Shown: positions 41,634 through 51,531, numbered from the stretch's first letter. The stretch: DNA of 64,000 nucleotides from Barnesiella viscericola DSM 18177 (GCF_000512915.1 NZ_CP007034.1:930001-994000), one strand, 5' to 3'. Made by a program: numbers and translations. The notes: generated by a model not told the origin, from the sequence alone.

Positions 41634-44603
41634 ATGAAAAGCCGGACTAAAAAAATCCTTAAAATTACAGGGATTACCCTGGGGTCACTGATTGTGCTGA
41701 TTGCAGCCATCATTGCCGTTGCCATCAATTTCGTATTCACGCCCGAAAAGCTGACCCCGGTCGTACTGACTGCGGCCAACCAGAATTTGAATGCCAAGCT
41801 CGACATGGAGAGCGTGGAGCTGACCTTCTTCTCGACCTTCCCCCGATTCGGTGTAAAACTCACCGACGGCTCTCTGGTATCGAAATCGATTCGCGACTCA
41901 CTGTGGCAGCGCACCGATTCGCTACTCTCCTTCAAGCGGGCAATCGTTGTGGTCAACATTGTCGATTATCTGCGATTAAAGAAAATCAGTATCAACCGAT
42001 TACGACTCGACAGCATCAACGTATACGCCTTCAAGGGGAAAGACGGGGTGGCCAACTGGGATATCATGGTCCCCGACACGACAGCCGTCGATACAACCAC
42101 CCGCACCCAACCCATCGCCAGCGAAATTGACATACGCCGCATTGTCGTGCGCCACGCTACCGTCACCTACGACGACCGCGAGACCCGAGTGTTTGCCAAC
42201 CTGTGGGACGCCAACTTGAAACTGAAAGCGCACTTGAAAAAGGGGCATTCCATGCTGGCGCTCGACTTCAACAACAAGAATGTTCTCTTCTGGCAGGACG
42301 GCGAACTGCTGGTTCACCGCGTAGCCTCCCGACTGAAAACCGACATAGAACTCAATCGGGCTACCCGCACCATCGCCCTGCACGATGCGCTGGTAAACCT
42401 CAACGGGGTAGAGCTCGACGTGAAAGGCTCCCTGCGCCGCGACACCGTAGCCAAAGCGCTGGACGTAGACCTGCAATACGGGCTACACGCCCCCTCGTTA
42501 GAGACTGTCCTGCGCATGATTCCCGAGAGCGTGGTCAAGAAGGAAGATGTATCGGCCCAGGGCAACGTGACCCTGAACGGCATTGTGAAAGGGCAATATG
42601 GCAAAGACAAGATGCCCATGGTTACCCTCAAAGTAGCCATCGACAAAGCCTCGGCCAAATATGCCCGCCTGCCCTACGGTATCGATGAGTTTAAGGCCGA
42701 CTTCTTCGGGCAGGTCGATTTGACGAAACAGGAGCCCTCTTATCTCGACTTGAAGATATTTCATTTCAAGGGGGCCCACACCGACATCTTGGCCGACGCC
42801 AAGGTAACCGACCTGCTGGGCGACCCCGACATCACATTCCACACCGAGTCGACTATCGACCTCACGGCCCTGAGCAAGACCTTCCCCCTGCAAGAGGGTG
42901 TATCGATCGAGGGAAATGTAGAGGCCGACTTGCGGCTGCATTGCCGACTGTCGTCCATCAAGAAGAAAGACCTGGGGCGCATCAAGGCTCTGGGCAAACT
43001 CAACATGACCCGCCTGGCTCTGCGCGACACCAGCAAGAATTTTGAATTCACGAGCGACGCCTCGCTCCGCTTCTTCGGCAACAACGTGCTGGGAGCGCAG
43101 GCCAAAATCAACAACATCGTGCTGCAAGCCCCGCAAGTCAACTCGAATATCGAGAACCTGACAGCCGCCATCAAGACGACCAATCCGCAGGATACCACAC
43201 GCATCGCCACCGTCGAGTGCAAACTGAACGCCACCAAGCTGAAAGCCTCGATGCCCGATTCGATATTCTTCTTCTGTGGGAAAACCGCAGCAACCATCAA
43301 CCTGCAACCGTCCGAGAAAAACCCCACCAAGCCACAAGTGCGACTCTCGATGGAGGCCGACACACTCTTCTGCCGCCTGGGCGAGAACCGTGTGGGCATG
43401 GACAAGGCGGGAATCAACTTGAAAGCCAGACAGGTGAAAGATTCGATATGGATTCCGCAAGGCATCGTAGGCTTCAACCGCATGTTTGTGCGCACCCCCA
43501 TGTCGGCACTCCCCATACGATTCCAGAAGACAGCCGTGTCGGTGGGCAACCGCACCATCACGCTACACAACGCCACCATGCGCATAGGCCGCTCGGACCT
43601 CACCGCTTCAGGCTCGGTGCACAACCTTTATGGAGCCATGCGCCGGCACAAGATGTTGAAGGCCAACCTGAGCCTTACGTCCAAAAACCTCAACTGCAAC
43701 CAACTGCTTCGAGCTCTCTCGTTCCCTCAGGATACCGTCCAAATCGAGACTGCGACCGATACCACTTCGGCTCCGCTCAAACTGTTTGTCATACCCAAGA
43801 ACATCGACTTTGAACTGCAAACCAATTTCAGGCGGGTGCGCTACGGCAAGATGGTATTCAACAACGTGCACGGAGCTGTCGACGTGCGCAACCAGGCTAT
43901 CCACCTGAAAGAGCTGGGCATGGAGGGCTTTGATGGGGCCACCATGAACACCACCCTCATCTACCAAGCCCGTACACCCCGAGCCGGATATGCCGGGTTT
44001 GACTTCAAACTGCACAACATCAACATCGGCAAGCTGGTCGACTTTATCCCCTCGCTCGACACCATCGTGCCCATGCTGCGGTCGTTCCAGGGTACAGTCG
44101 AGTTCAACGTATCGGCCGAGTCGGATCTGGATTCGTGCCTCAACATCAAGATACCCTCCCTACGGTCGGCTATCCATGTCGAGGGCGACAGCCTCGTGCT
44201 GCTCGACGGCGAGACCTTTGCCGAAATCTCCAAAAAATTCCTCTTCAAGAACAAGGAGCGCAACCTCATCGACAGCATCGCCGTCAACATCAGTGTGGCC
44301 GACGGCAACGTAACCGTCTACCCCTTTGTCATCGAGATGGATCGTTATCGTGCCGCGGTGGGAGGCACACAAGATCTGGACATGAACTTCAACTACCACA
44401 TTTCGATTCTGAAATCACCCATTCCCTTCAAGCTGGGGTTGAACATCTCGGGCAACCTCGACAAGATGAAATTCGGCATGGGCAAGGCCAAGTACAAGGA
44501 CGCCGTCACCCCCGTCGAGATACACAAGGTCGACAGCACCATCGTGAACATGGGCGAACAAATCGTGCGCGATTTCAGGAAAGTGATGCGACGACAACAA
44601 TAA
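41634..44603 (+). CDS. AsmA-like inner-membrane/periplasmic protein
   Basis: This 989-residue protein has one N-terminal membrane helix (ITLGSLIVLIAAIIAVAINFVF), then a long periplasmic beta-rich region with repeated short strands. It closes with an AsmA_2-type segment (SVAVNISVADGNVTVYPFVI, DMNFNYHISILKSPIPFKLG). AsmA-superfamily proteins are thought to form bridges moving phospholipid between inner and outer membrane, or to influence outer-membrane assembly. It is monocistronic, with its own promoter-like box and a terminator shared with the convergent downstream gene. Confidence 0.8.
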   Translation: MKSRTKKILKITGITLGSLIVLIAAIIAVAINFVFTPEKLTPVVLTAANQNLNAKLDMESVELTFFSTFPRFGVKLTDGSLVSKSIRDSLWQRTDSLLSFKRAIVVVNIVDYLRLKKISINRLRLDSINVYAFKGKDGVANWDIMVPDTTAVDTTTRTQPIASEIDIRRIVVRHATVTYDDRETRVFANLWDANLKLKAHLKKGHSMLALDFNNKNVLFWQDGELLVHRVASRLKTDIELNRATRTIALHDALVNLNGVELDVKGSLRRDTVAKALDVDLQYGLHAPSLETVLRMIPESVVKKEDVSAQGNVTLNGIVKGQYGKDKMPMVTLKVAIDKASAKYARLPYGIDEFKADFFGQVDLTKQEPSYLDLKIFHFKGAHTDILADAKVTDLLGDPDITFHTESTIDLTALSKTFPLQEGVSIEGNVEADLRLHCRLSSIKKKDLGRIKALGKLNMTRLALRDTSKNFEFTSDASLRFFGNNVLGAQAKINNIVLQAPQVNSNIENLTAAIKTTNPQDTTRIATVECKLNATKLKASMPDSIFFFCGKTAATINLQPSEKNPTKPQVRLSMEADTLFCRLGENRVGMDKAGINLKARQVKDSIWIPQGIVGFNRMFVRTPMSALPIRFQKTAVSVGNRTITLHNATMRIGRSDLTASGSVHNLYGAMRRHKMLKANLSLTSKNLNCNQLLRALSFPQDTVQIETATDTTSAPLKLFVIPKNIDFELQTNFRRVRYGKMVFNNVHGAVDVRNQAIHLKELGMEGFDGATMNTTLIYQARTPRAGYAGFDFKLHNINIGKLVDFIPSLDTIVPMLRSFQGTVEFNVSAESDLDSCLNIKIPSLRSAIHVEGDSLVLLDGETFAEISKKFLFKNKERNLIDSIAVNISVADGNVTVYPFVIEMDRYRAAVGGTQDLDMNFNYHISILKSPIPFKLGLNISGNLDKMKFGMGKAKYKDAVTPVEIHKVDSTIVNMGEQIVRDFRKVMRRQQ

Positions 44604-44629
44604 GAGCGGAAGGAGATGACCGGATACAG

Positions 44630-44670
44630 CAAGCCCTGTGCACCGACACGGTCGGGAAGCACAGGGCTTG
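44630..44670. terminator. Bidirectional terminator between convergent genes
   Basis: A 12-bp perfect stem (CAAGCCCTGTGC/GCACAGGGCTTG) with a 17-nt loop, between the AsmA-like gene and the DUF486 gene that converges on it. T-rich sequence follows on the plus strand. Confidence 0.8.
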
Positions 44671-44673
44671 TTG

Positions 44674-45042
44674 TTATTTCATAAATACAAAGTAAACGGC
44701 CAACACCAGACAGCCGAAGGCGGCAATGTGATTCCAGTGCAGGGACTCGCCCTTGAAGAAGACAACCGAAAAGACGGTAAAGATAATCAGTGTAATCACC
44801 TCTTGTATCACCTTTAACTGCATGAGGCTGAACGGGCCTCCGTTCTCCCTGAAACCCAGCCGGTTGGCCGGAACCTGACAGCAATATTCCAGCAACGCAA
44901 TACCCCAACTGAGCAAGATGACCCCATAGAGCGGCCAGTTGCTGATGACCTTCATCTCCTGCAATTTCAAGTGGCCATACCAGGCCAGCGTCATAAAAAT
45001 ATTGGATATGATAAGCAATCCTATCGAATACAATCCTTGCAT
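44674..45042 (-). CDS. DMT-like membrane protein of the DUF486 family
   Basis: The 122-residue protein is four predicted membrane helices, starting MQGLYSIGLLIISNIFMTLA with the conserved WYGHLKL turn after helix 1. This is DUF486, a small relative of the drug/metabolite transporters that probably works as a dimer like EmrE-type proteins. No substrate is known. The motif PANRLGF with a GPFSLMQLKVIQE helix is typical of the family. It is single-gene and has a normal length. Confidence 0.78.
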   Translation of the reverse strand: MQGLYSIGLLIISNIFMTLAWYGHLKLQEMKVISNWPLYGVILLSWGIALLEYCCQVPANRLGFRENGGPFSLMQLKVIQEVITLIIFTVFSVVFFKGESLHWNHIAAFGCLVLAVYFVFMK

Positions 45043-45173
45043 GACTTTCCTGTTTTTTTAAATCGGGTGCAAAGATAGGCATTAAAAATGAAAAAGCACT
45101 CTCATTCATAAAAAAGGTTAATCACAAAAGATAACGATAAAAATACCCCATCTTTGTAATAAATAGAATTTTT

Positions 45174-45656
45174 ATGAGAGACCGGACCATCACGACACAT
45201 CCCTGCCGGGTATCGCCCATGCACTATTTCGGGCGACTGCTGCGCACGTGGTTCTATCGCAACTGGTCGTGGCTGGTACTGATGGTGGTCTTGCTCGTTG
45301 TGCTGTCGGTTCATAACCCGCTGTTCATCTACGTGGGGCTCATGCTGGTCTTTCTGGTTTTCCCCTTGATACTCTATTACTTGTGGTTTGCCTACGCCCT
45401 GCACCCCGACTGCCGGGCTTCGATACTGTCGAAACAGGTAACGCTGAGCGACCACGGCATCGTATGCACCTTCGACGACGAACGCACCGAAACCATCGCC
45501 TGGAATCGGGTGACCGATGTACTGTATACCCCGCGCGAAATTGTCTTCTACCTGTCGAAATATGTTTTCTTCATCTTGCCTTGCGATTCGTTCGAATCGA
45601 CCGACGATTTAGAATACTTTATTAAAAAAATAAACACTTCTATCCGTAGGAAATAA
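45174..45656 (+). CDS. YcxB-like membrane protein
   Basis: This 160-residue protein has a short N-terminal region, two adjacent membrane helices (LVLMVVLLVVLSVH and FIYVGLMLVFLVFPLILYYL), then a cytosolic beta-rich domain with the YcxB-type pattern (VTLSDHGIVC, RTETIAWNRVTDV, YFIKKI). The fold resembles a PH-like domain. The function is unknown. It lies 35 nt before the TPR gene, which has its own -7 box. Confidence 0.65.
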   Translation: MRDRTITTHPCRVSPMHYFGRLLRTWFYRNWSWLVLMVVLLVVLSVHNPLFIYVGLMLVFLVFPLILYYLWFAYALHPDCRASILSKQVTLSDHGIVCTFDDERTETIAWNRVTDVLYTPREIVFYLSKYVFFILPCDSFESTDDLEYFIKKINTSIRRK

Positions 45657-45665
45657 AAATAATTG

Positions 45666-45673
45666 TATATTTG
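45666..45673 (+). promoter_or_regulatory. -7 element before the TPR/PD40 gene
   Basis: TATATTTG fits TAnnTTTG, 18 nt before the start. The -33 element would fall inside the end of the YcxB-like gene. Confidence 0.45.
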
Positions 45674-45690
45674 AGTACAATTTTTCACTC

Positions 45691-47142
45691 ATGAAGATAT
45701 TCGGTCAAGTCTTTAAATATTCGTTGGCGATTGTTCTCGCCATTTCCACCCTGCTCCCGTCGGGAGCCGTGACCCTCGACGAAGCCCGTGAACTGTACAA
45801 GGCGGGCAAGTTTGACGAGGCAGCCCCCGTATTCAAGGCGCAGTTGAAACGCAAACCCAACGACGGCTCGTTAAACCACTGGTATGGCGTGTGCCTCTTC
45901 CACGCCAAAAAATATGACGAAGCCGAGAAATACTTGAAGATAGGTGTCAAACGCAAAGTGCTTGAATCGCCTCATTTCCTGGGTGATGTATATATGGCTC
46001 AGTATCGCTTCGACGAGGCGGCCGAGAGCTATCAGGACTATATCGACGCCTTGGAGAAGGCCCGCAAGCAGGTGCCCGACTCGATAACCGAGGCCATGGC
46101 CCGGGCCCGCAAAGCCAAGTTGATGTTACGCCATGTCGAACAGGTGCCCATCATCGACAGCCTCATTGTCGATGCCGACTCCTTCTTCAAACACTACAAG
46201 ATGACCCCCGAATCGGGTCGGATCGGTACGGCCGAGATGCTGGGCGTAGCCATTCCCGACAGTGCGATTGGCTATATGCCGCAGCGGGGCGACAAGGTAT
46301 TCTTCGGCATGCCGAATGGCGAAACCGGATATGACCTCTGCTCGATGAACAAGCTCACCGACGGCCGGTGGAGCCGCATCAGTCCGCTACCCGAGGGGGT
46401 AAATACCCCGCGCGACGAAGCCTACCCCTTCTTCCTGAACGACGGTGTGACCCTCTATTTCGCCTCGAACGGCGAGGGCTCCATTGGCGGATACGACATC
46501 TTCATCACCCGGCTGAATCTCGAAAACAACACCTACCTGAAACCCGAGAATGTGGGTATGCCCTTCAACTCGGTATTCAACGACTATATGATGGCCGTCG
46601 ACGAGATGCTGAACATCGGCTGGTTCGTCTCCGACCGTGAGTTGATTCCCGGCAAGGTAACCGTCTACCTCTTCATTCCCAACGAGAGCAAACGCACCTA
46701 CGACCTCGATTCGGTTCAAACCGACATCAAGTCGCTGGCTCTCATTCGCTCCATTCGCGACTCATGGCCCGAGGGTGCCGACTACACCGAGCTGCTGGAA
46801 AAGTTGAACCACATCAAGGAAGATCAGACTGTGACCCGTCCCGATTTTGTCTTTGCCATCTACAACGGCATACACTATACTCACCTCGACCAGTTTACCA
46901 GCGCCGAGGCCCGCAACCTGTATGTCAAGGCCAACGAGACCCGCAAGCACATTGCCCAACTGGAAGCCGAAGCAGCCAAGCTACGACCCAAATATGCGAA
47001 ATCGGAAGGCACGACCCGGCAACGGCTGGCCGCCGAAATCGGCTCGCTCGAAGCGCAACTGCTCACTCTCTACCCCCAGCCCGGGAAGTATGAAAACCAG
47101 GCTCGCAAGGCCGAAATTGACGCCCTGCAAAAACGCCGTTAA
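45691..47142 (+). CDS. TPR protein with PD40-like beta-propeller and coiled tail
   Basis: This 483-residue protein has signal peptide MKIFGQVFKYSLAIVLAIST. Residues 28-140 contain two or three TPR units (ARELYKAGKFDEAAPVFKAQ, YDEAEKYLKIGVKRK, FDEAAESYQDYIDALEKA). A propeller-like region of the WD40/PD40 type follows (PFFLNDGVTLYFASNGEGSI, GGYDIFITRLN), and a charged coiled coil at 405-483. The TPR plus PD40 order resembles outer-membrane-associated proteins of Bacteroidetes such as PorE/OmpA-type components, but no OmpA domain is present. It is probably periplasmic. Its role is unknown. Confidence 0.68.
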   Translation: MKIFGQVFKYSLAIVLAISTLLPSGAVTLDEARELYKAGKFDEAAPVFKAQLKRKPNDGSLNHWYGVCLFHAKKYDEAEKYLKIGVKRKVLESPHFLGDVYMAQYRFDEAAESYQDYIDALEKARKQVPDSITEAMARARKAKLMLRHVEQVPIIDSLIVDADSFFKHYKMTPESGRIGTAEMLGVAIPDSAIGYMPQRGDKVFFGMPNGETGYDLCSMNKLTDGRWSRISPLPEGVNTPRDEAYPFFLNDGVTLYFASNGEGSIGGYDIFITRLNLENNTYLKPENVGMPFNSVFNDYMMAVDEMLNIGWFVSDRELIPGKVTVYLFIPNESKRTYDLDSVQTDIKSLALIRSIRDSWPEGADYTELLEKLNHIKEDQTVTRPDFVFAIYNGIHYTHLDQFTSAEARNLYVKANETRKHIAQLEAEAAKLRPKYAKSEGTTRQRLAAEIGSLEAQLLTLYPQPGKYENQARKAEIDALQKRR

Positions 47143-47182
47143 GAAAAGAAGAAACCTTGTCTTAATCTAAATACCTGTCAAG

Positions 47183-47656
47183 ATGTTTGATATACTGGCC
47201 ATAACCCTACTGATAGTCATAGCCTTGGCATTGGCGGTTCTCGAAATATTCTTTCTGCCCGGAATCACCATCGCCGGCATCTGCTCGCTCGTATTCTACG
47301 GCGGAGGCATCTACTATGCCTATGTCCTGTTCGGGACCAACGGGGCAGTCATCACCCTGCTCGTGGCAGCCATCGTGACCATAGCCGTCATCATCGGGTT
47401 CATGCGCTCACGCAGTTTCGACAAGATAGCCCTGCACACCGAGATAGACTCGGTTGTGCCCTCACAGGTACCGGCCGACATCAAGGTGGGCGACGTGGGC
47501 AAGACACTCACTCGGCTCAACCCGATGGGGAAAGTCATCGTGGGGCAACATACCGTCGAAGCCCAGGCCGAGAACGAACTTATCGAGGAGGAGACTCCAG
47601 TAAGAATCATACGCGTAGAACCCAATGTGGTTATCGTGTGCAAAGAGAACGAATAA
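47183..47656 (+). CDS. NfeD-family membrane protein (short form)
   Basis: The 157-residue protein has two or three membrane helices at the N-terminus (LAITLLIVIALALAVLEIFF, LPGITIAGICSLVFYGGGIYY). A C-terminal OB-like domain of the NfeD type (VPADIKVGDVGKTLTRLNPMG, NELIEEETPVRIIRVEPNVV) completes it. Short NfeD proteins partner with flotillin-like FloA in membrane microdomains. Its gene starts 40 nt after the TPR gene and lies 24 nt before floA, so the two are co-transcribed. Confidence 0.83.
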   Translation: MFDILAITLLIVIALALAVLEIFFLPGITIAGICSLVFYGGGIYYAYVLFGTNGAVITLLVAAIVTIAVIIGFMRSRSFDKIALHTEIDSVVPSQVPADIKVGDVGKTLTRLNPMGKVIVGQHTVEAQAENELIEEETPVRIIRVEPNVVIVCKENE

Positions 47657-47680
47657 AACAAATACAATCCTAAAACACAA

Positions 47681-48664
47681 ATGAATATGATGGTTGGAAT
47701 AGGACTATTGCTGGCGTTCGGTATTATCGTAATACTCGCCGTGTTCTTTTATTTCGTGCCGTTCCTCTTGTGGATCTCGGCCCAAGTGTCGGGAGTGAGA
47801 ATCTCCCTCATACAGCTGTTTCTGATGCGTATCCGAAAGGTGCCGCCTCAAATCATCGTGCGGGGTATGATCGAAGCTCACAAAGCCGGGCTCAAAAACA
47901 TTACCCGCGATGAACTCGAAGCCCACTACCTGGCCGGTGGTCATGTAGAACGCGTGGTACACGCCCTCGTATCGGCCTCGAAAGCCAATATCGACCTGGG
48001 CTTCCAGATGGCCACCGCCATCGACCTGGCCGGCCGCGACGTATTCGAGGCCGTGCAAATGTCGGTCAACCCCAAGGTTATCGACACCCCGCCGGTAACC
48101 GCCGTAGCCAAAGACGGAATCCAGCTGATAGCCAAAGCCCGTGTTACGGTGCGGGCCAACATCAGACAACTGGTGGGTGGAGCCGGCGAAGACACCGTAC
48201 TGGCCCGTGTAGGCGAAGGCATCGTGTCGTCAATCGGTTCGTCCGAATCGCATAAACAGGTACTCGAAAACCCCGACTCCATCTCGAAACTGGTGTTGAA
48301 AAAAGGGCTCGACTCGGGTACGGCATTTGAAATCCTCTCGATCGATATTGCCGACATCGACATAGGCAAAAATATCGGTGCCACCTTGCAGATGGACCAG
48401 GCTCAGGCCGACAAGAACATCGCCCAGGCCAAGGCCGAAGAGCGCCGGGCCATGGCCATCGCCCTCGAACAGGAGATGAAAGCCAAGGCCCAAGAAGCCA
48501 GAGCCAAGGTTATCGAAGCCGAAGCCGAGGTGCCCAAGGCCATGGCCGAAGCCTTCCGCTCGGGGAACCTGGGAATCATGGACTACTACCGCATGAAAAA
48601 CGTCGAAGCCGACACCGCCATGCGCGAATCGATAGCCAAGCCGACGGCAAAACCCGAGAAATAG
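47681..48664 (+). CDS. floA: Flotillin-like protein FloA
   Basis: This 327-residue protein has an N-terminal membrane hairpin ([23 protein letters not shown]), then the UPF0365/FloA body. Conserved segments include [17 protein letters not shown], a PHB-like [20 protein letters not shown] and [22 protein letters not shown]-terminal alanine/glutamate-rich coiled coil ([20 protein letters not shown]) ends it. FloA organises membrane microdomains. It lies immediately downstream of its usual partner nfeD. Confidence 0.93.
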   Translation: MNMMVGIGLLLAFGIIVILAVFFYFVPFLLWISAQVSGVRISLIQLFLMRIRKVPPQIIVRGMIEAHKAGLKNITRDELEAHYLAGGHVERVVHALVSASKANIDLGFQMATAIDLAGRDVFEAVQMSVNPKVIDTPPVTAVAKDGIQLIAKARVTVRANIRQLVGGAGEDTVLARVGEGIVSSIGSSESHKQVLENPDSISKLVLKKGLDSGTAFEILSIDIADIDIGKNIGATLQMDQAQADKNIAQAKAEERRAMAIALEQEMKAKAQEARAKVIEAEAEVPKAMAEAFRSGNLGIMDYYRMKNVEADTAMRESIAKPTAKPEK

Positions 48665-48741
48665 TCTCGGGCATTCGATAGTACCTGTATAACAAACCCG
48701 TAACAAAAGCGGGATAACGTATGAAAAATAAAAAATATTCC

Positions 48742-48749
48742 TATATTTG
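48742..48749 (+). promoter_or_regulatory. sodB: -7 element before sodB
   Basis: TATATTTG fits TAnnTTTG, 52 nt before the start codon. No -33 element is clear. Confidence 0.5.
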
Positions 48750-48801
48750 AAACTTTTTCTAAATGACAATTGTTATATAGGAAACAAAAGTTCGAAAAAC
48801 T

Positions 48802-49380
48802 ATGATTTACCAATTGCCGCCTCTGCCCTACGGGACCAACGATTTAGCTCCGGTCATCAGCCAGGAGACCATCGAGTACCACTATGGCAAGCATGAACAA
48901 ACCTATCTCGACAACCTCAATCGGCTCATCGATGGTACACCCTACGCCGAGAAGCCGCTCGAAGAGGTGATACGAGAAGCCGAAGGGGCCCTGTTCAACA
49001 ATGCCTCCCAGGCCTGGAACCACATATTCTACTTCTTCACTTTCGCGCCCGACGGCCGTCGCAAACCGCAAGGCAAGCTGGCCGAAGCCATAGACCGACA
49101 GTGGGGAAGCCTGGAAAACTTCCAGAAAGAGTTTGAACAAGCCGGCGTTACCCTGTTCGGGTCGGGTTGGGTATGGCTATCCAAAGACCCCGAGGGCAAA
49201 TTGGTAATCAGCCAGGAAAGCAATGCCGGTTCCCCACTGAAAAAGGGATACACCCCCCTGTTGACCTTCGACGTATGGGAACATGCCTACTATATCGACT
49301 ACCGAAATCGACGGGCCGAACACCTGCACCGACTGTGGGAAATCGTCGACTGGTCGGTTGTCGAAGCAAGATACCTATAA
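48802..49380 (+). CDS. sodB: Iron/manganese superoxide dismutase
   Basis: This 192-residue enzyme converts superoxide to peroxide and oxygen in the cytosol. The metal ligands are H27 (IEYHYGKH), H74 (AWNHIFYFF), D157 and H161 (FDVWEHAYYIDY). The second-shell glutamine is at position 70 (NASQAWNH), and the C-terminal segment reads NAGSP, the arrangement of Fe-type or cambialistic enzymes rather than strict Mn-type. Length and fold are normal. It is monocistronic with its own promoter-like box and terminator. Confidence 0.93.
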   Translation: MIYQLPPLPYGTNDLAPVISQETIEYHYGKHEQTYLDNLNRLIDGTPYAEKPLEEVIREAEGALFNNASQAWNHIFYFFTFAPDGRRKPQGKLAEAIDRQWGSLENFQKEFEQAGVTLFGSGWVWLSKDPEGKLVISQESNAGSPLKKGYTPLLTFDVWEHAYYIDYRNRRAEHLHRLWEIVDWSVVEARYL

Positions 49381-49452
49381 TTCGCATAGTCGCGCGTGAG
49401 CGTAACTCTATCTAGCACTTTAAAATAAGCATAATGTGATGAATTCTAAAGA

Positions 49453-49483
49453 AGAGATGCTGCGTGAGCAGCGTCTCTTTTTG
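49453..49483 (+). terminator. Terminator of sodB
   Basis: An 11-bp stem (AGAGATGCTGC/GCAGCGTCTCT, one G-U-type pair) with a 4-nt loop, followed by TTTTTG. Confidence 0.85.
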
Positions 49484-49556
49484 CTTTAACAATATAAAAT
49501 TCGATTCAAATAGACATATTTTCATTCCTTTCCCTATTACATATAATAATATTTAC

Positions 49557-49564
49557 TATATTTG
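49557..49564 (+). promoter_or_regulatory. -7 element of the trpB-like gene
   Basis: TATATTTG fits TAnnTTTG. The start near 49571 leaves a leader of about 60 nt before the ATG at 49634. Confidence 0.55.
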
Positions 49565-49633
49565 TCTATCAATTCGTCACAGAATTTGCATTTTTATTTA
49601 CAAAAACAAGTATCAACCAAAATTCAATTTGAG

Positions 49634-51001
49634 ATGCCTATGGCTACCAAGAAATTTATTCTCTCTGAAAAAGAGATTCCCCAGGCCTGGTACAACATTG
49701 TCGCCGACATGCCACACAAGCCTATGAGCCCGCTCAATCCGGCTACCAAAAAACCACTCACCGCCGAAGACCTCTACCCCATCTTTGCCGAAGAACTCTG
49801 CAAACAGGAGCTCAACGCTACCGATGCCTGGATAGAAATTCCCGACGAGGTTCGTGACATGTACAAGATATGGCGCCCTACCCCACTGGTGAGAGCACTG
49901 GGCCTCGAAAAGGCACTCGACACACCAGCTCACATCTATTTCAAAAACGAGAGTGTAAGCCCCGTAGGATCCCACAAACTCAACTCGGCTATTGCCCAAG
50001 CCTACTACTGCAAGAAACAGGGAGTGACCAACATCACGACCGAGACCGGTGCCGGGCAATGGGGAGCAGCCCTCTCGCTGGCCGCCAAAGCCTTTGGGCT
50101 CGAACTGGCCGTCTATATGGTCAAGGTTAGCTATCATCAGAAACCCTACCGGCGCTCCATCATGCAAACCTTCGGCGCACAAGTCATCGCTTCGCCCAGC
50201 ATGTCGACCAAGGCCGGACGCAAGATACTCACCGAACACCCCAACTACCAAGGCAGCCTGGGTACCGCCATATCCGAAGCCATCGAGCTCGCCATGAGTA
50301 CACCCAACTGCAAATACACCTTGGGGAGTGTACTCAACCACGTGTCGCTGCACCAGACCGTTATCGGCCTCGAAGCCGAAAAACAGATGGAGATGGCCGG
50401 CGAATACCCCGACGTCGTAATCGCCTGCTTCGGAGGCGGCTCCAACTTCTCGGGTATCGCCTTCCCCTTCCTGCGGCACAAACTGCGCGACGGCAAGGAG
50501 ATACGCCTGGTTGCAGCCGAGCCCGCTTCATGTCCCAAACTCACCAAAGGTGTATTCCAATACGACTTTGGCGACGAAGCCGGCTACACCCCCCTGCTCC
50601 CCATGTACACCCTGGGGCATAACTTCGCACCGGCCAATATCCACGCCGGCGGACTCCGCTACCACGGAGCCGGGACCATCGTGAGCCAATTGAAAAAAGA
50701 TGGCTACCTTGAAGCCGTCGACATCGACCAGCTCGACACCTTCAAAGCCGCCACTCTTTTCGCCCAAAGCGAAGGAATCATACCCGCCCCCGAATCGTCG
50801 CACGCCATCGCGGCCGCGATACAAGAGGCACTCAAAGCCAAAGAGGAGGGGAAAAAGCGTTGTATCCTCTTCAACCTTTCGGGACATGGCCTCATCGACA
50901 TGACCGCCTACGACCAATACCTGGCAGGCGACCTTGTGAATTACAGCCTGCCCGATTCCGAAATCGAGAAGAATATCAGCGAGTTGGATAAAATCATTTA
51001 A
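49634..51001 (+). CDS. trpB: TrpB2-type tryptophan synthase beta chain
   Basis: A 455-residue PLP enzyme that condenses indole with serine to make tryptophan. The PLP lysine is in PVGSHKLNSAIAQAYY (K115). TETGAGQWGAAL and the glycine-rich phosphate cup FGGGSNFSG follow, then EPASCPKLTKG. The N-terminal extension (PQAWYNIVADMP) and the HAGGLRYHGAG segment mark the TrpB2 subgroup, which typically works without TrpA in the same operon and may salvage indole. No other trp gene is nearby. The frame opens at 49562, but the first sensible start after the promoter is 49634. Confidence 0.92.
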   Translation: MPMATKKFILSEKEIPQAWYNIVADMPHKPMSPLNPATKKPLTAEDLYPIFAEELCKQELNATDAWIEIPDEVRDMYKIWRPTPLVRALGLEKALDTPAHIYFKNESVSPVGSHKLNSAIAQAYYCKKQGVTNITTETGAGQWGAALSLAAKAFGLELAVYMVKVSYHQKPYRRSIMQTFGAQVIASPSMSTKAGRKILTEHPNYQGSLGTAISEAIELAMSTPNCKYTLGSVLNHVSLHQTVIGLEAEKQMEMAGEYPDVVIACFGGGSNFSGIAFPFLRHKLRDGKEIRLVAAEPASCPKLTKGVFQYDFGDEAGYTPLLPMYTLGHNFAPANIHAGGLRYHGAGTIVSQLKKDGYLEAVDIDQLDTFKAATLFAQSEGIIPAPESSHAIAAAIQEALKAKEEGKKRCILFNLSGHGLIDMTAYDQYLAGDLVNYSLPDSEIEKNISELDKII

Positions 51002-51062
51002 TGTTGTGAGATTGCAGGAGGATCTGAGCCGAAAAAATAATTGAAATTTTTTAGCTTCAAAA

Positions 51063-51094
51063 TTTGGCCAATTCAAATACACCCGCTATATTTG
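51063..51094 (+). promoter_or_regulatory. Promoter of tRNA-Glu
   Basis: TTTG at 51063-51066, 20 nt, TATATTTG at 51087-51094. This is a full Bacteroidetes consensus, about 27 nt before the mature tRNA. Confidence 0.8.
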
Positions 51095-51121
51095 CATCAC
51101 CTTTCCGAAAGGAAACAAGCT

Positions 51122-51194
51122 GGCGGTTTAGTGTAGTGGCCTAGCACGCAACCCTCTCACGGTTGAGACTCGGGTTCGATTCCCGGAATCGCTA
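51122..51194 (+). tRNA. tRNA-Glu (anticodon CTC)
   Basis: The 73-nt cloverleaf has acceptor stem GGCGGTT/AATCGCT (two G-U pairs), an anticodon stem CAACC/GGTTG around loop CTCTCAC, and T-loop GGTTCGATTCC. Anticodon CTC reads GAG (Glu). The CCA end is not encoded. Confidence 0.93.
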
Positions 51195-51207
51195 CAACAA
51201 GAAACGA

Positions 51208-51246
51208 AAACTCAAAAGCCTATCAATTAGACTTTTGAGTTTTTTT
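51208..51246 (+). terminator. Terminator after tRNA-Glu
   Basis: Stem ACTCAAAAG/CTTTTGAGT with a 13-nt loop, followed by TTTTTT. It closes the tRNA transcript. Confidence 0.85.
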
Positions 51247-51531
51247 CTATCCCAAAACGGGACAAAAACGAGACAAAATGCGTTCGTGTTTGGCGAATCT
51301 CCACGGATTTGCTAAATAAAAAAATGCTAAAAAACACACCTCCCGCGCGTATTGATTTTAACAATAGCGATTCTCCCCAAAAAGCAACTATCCCTCATCT
51401 CGGTTCCCCCTTGCGACGTCTGCATCTATCGCATCGACAAGAAATAGTTCCCACCGGAATTCATCATATTATCATAGATACCGCTGCTTTTACCCCAATA
51501 GATATTAATTTTTCAGATATCAACCAAGTAT
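51247..51531. other. Intergenic stretch after tRNA-Glu, no convincing gene
   Basis: An 80-codon plus-strand frame (51309-51551) has no recognisable family and runs into a hairpin. Because tRNA 3' ends are favourite integration sites, this could be a scar of a lost element, but no duplicate of the tRNA end is visible here. Confidence 0.35.

Noticed and set aside
42498-43460. Minus-strand frame of 320 codons
   Set aside because: Antisense to the AsmA-like gene, with no start context or conserved domain.
51122-51246. Integration site of a mobile element at tRNA-Glu
   Set aside because: I found no second copy of the tRNA 3' end and no integrase gene in the following sequence.
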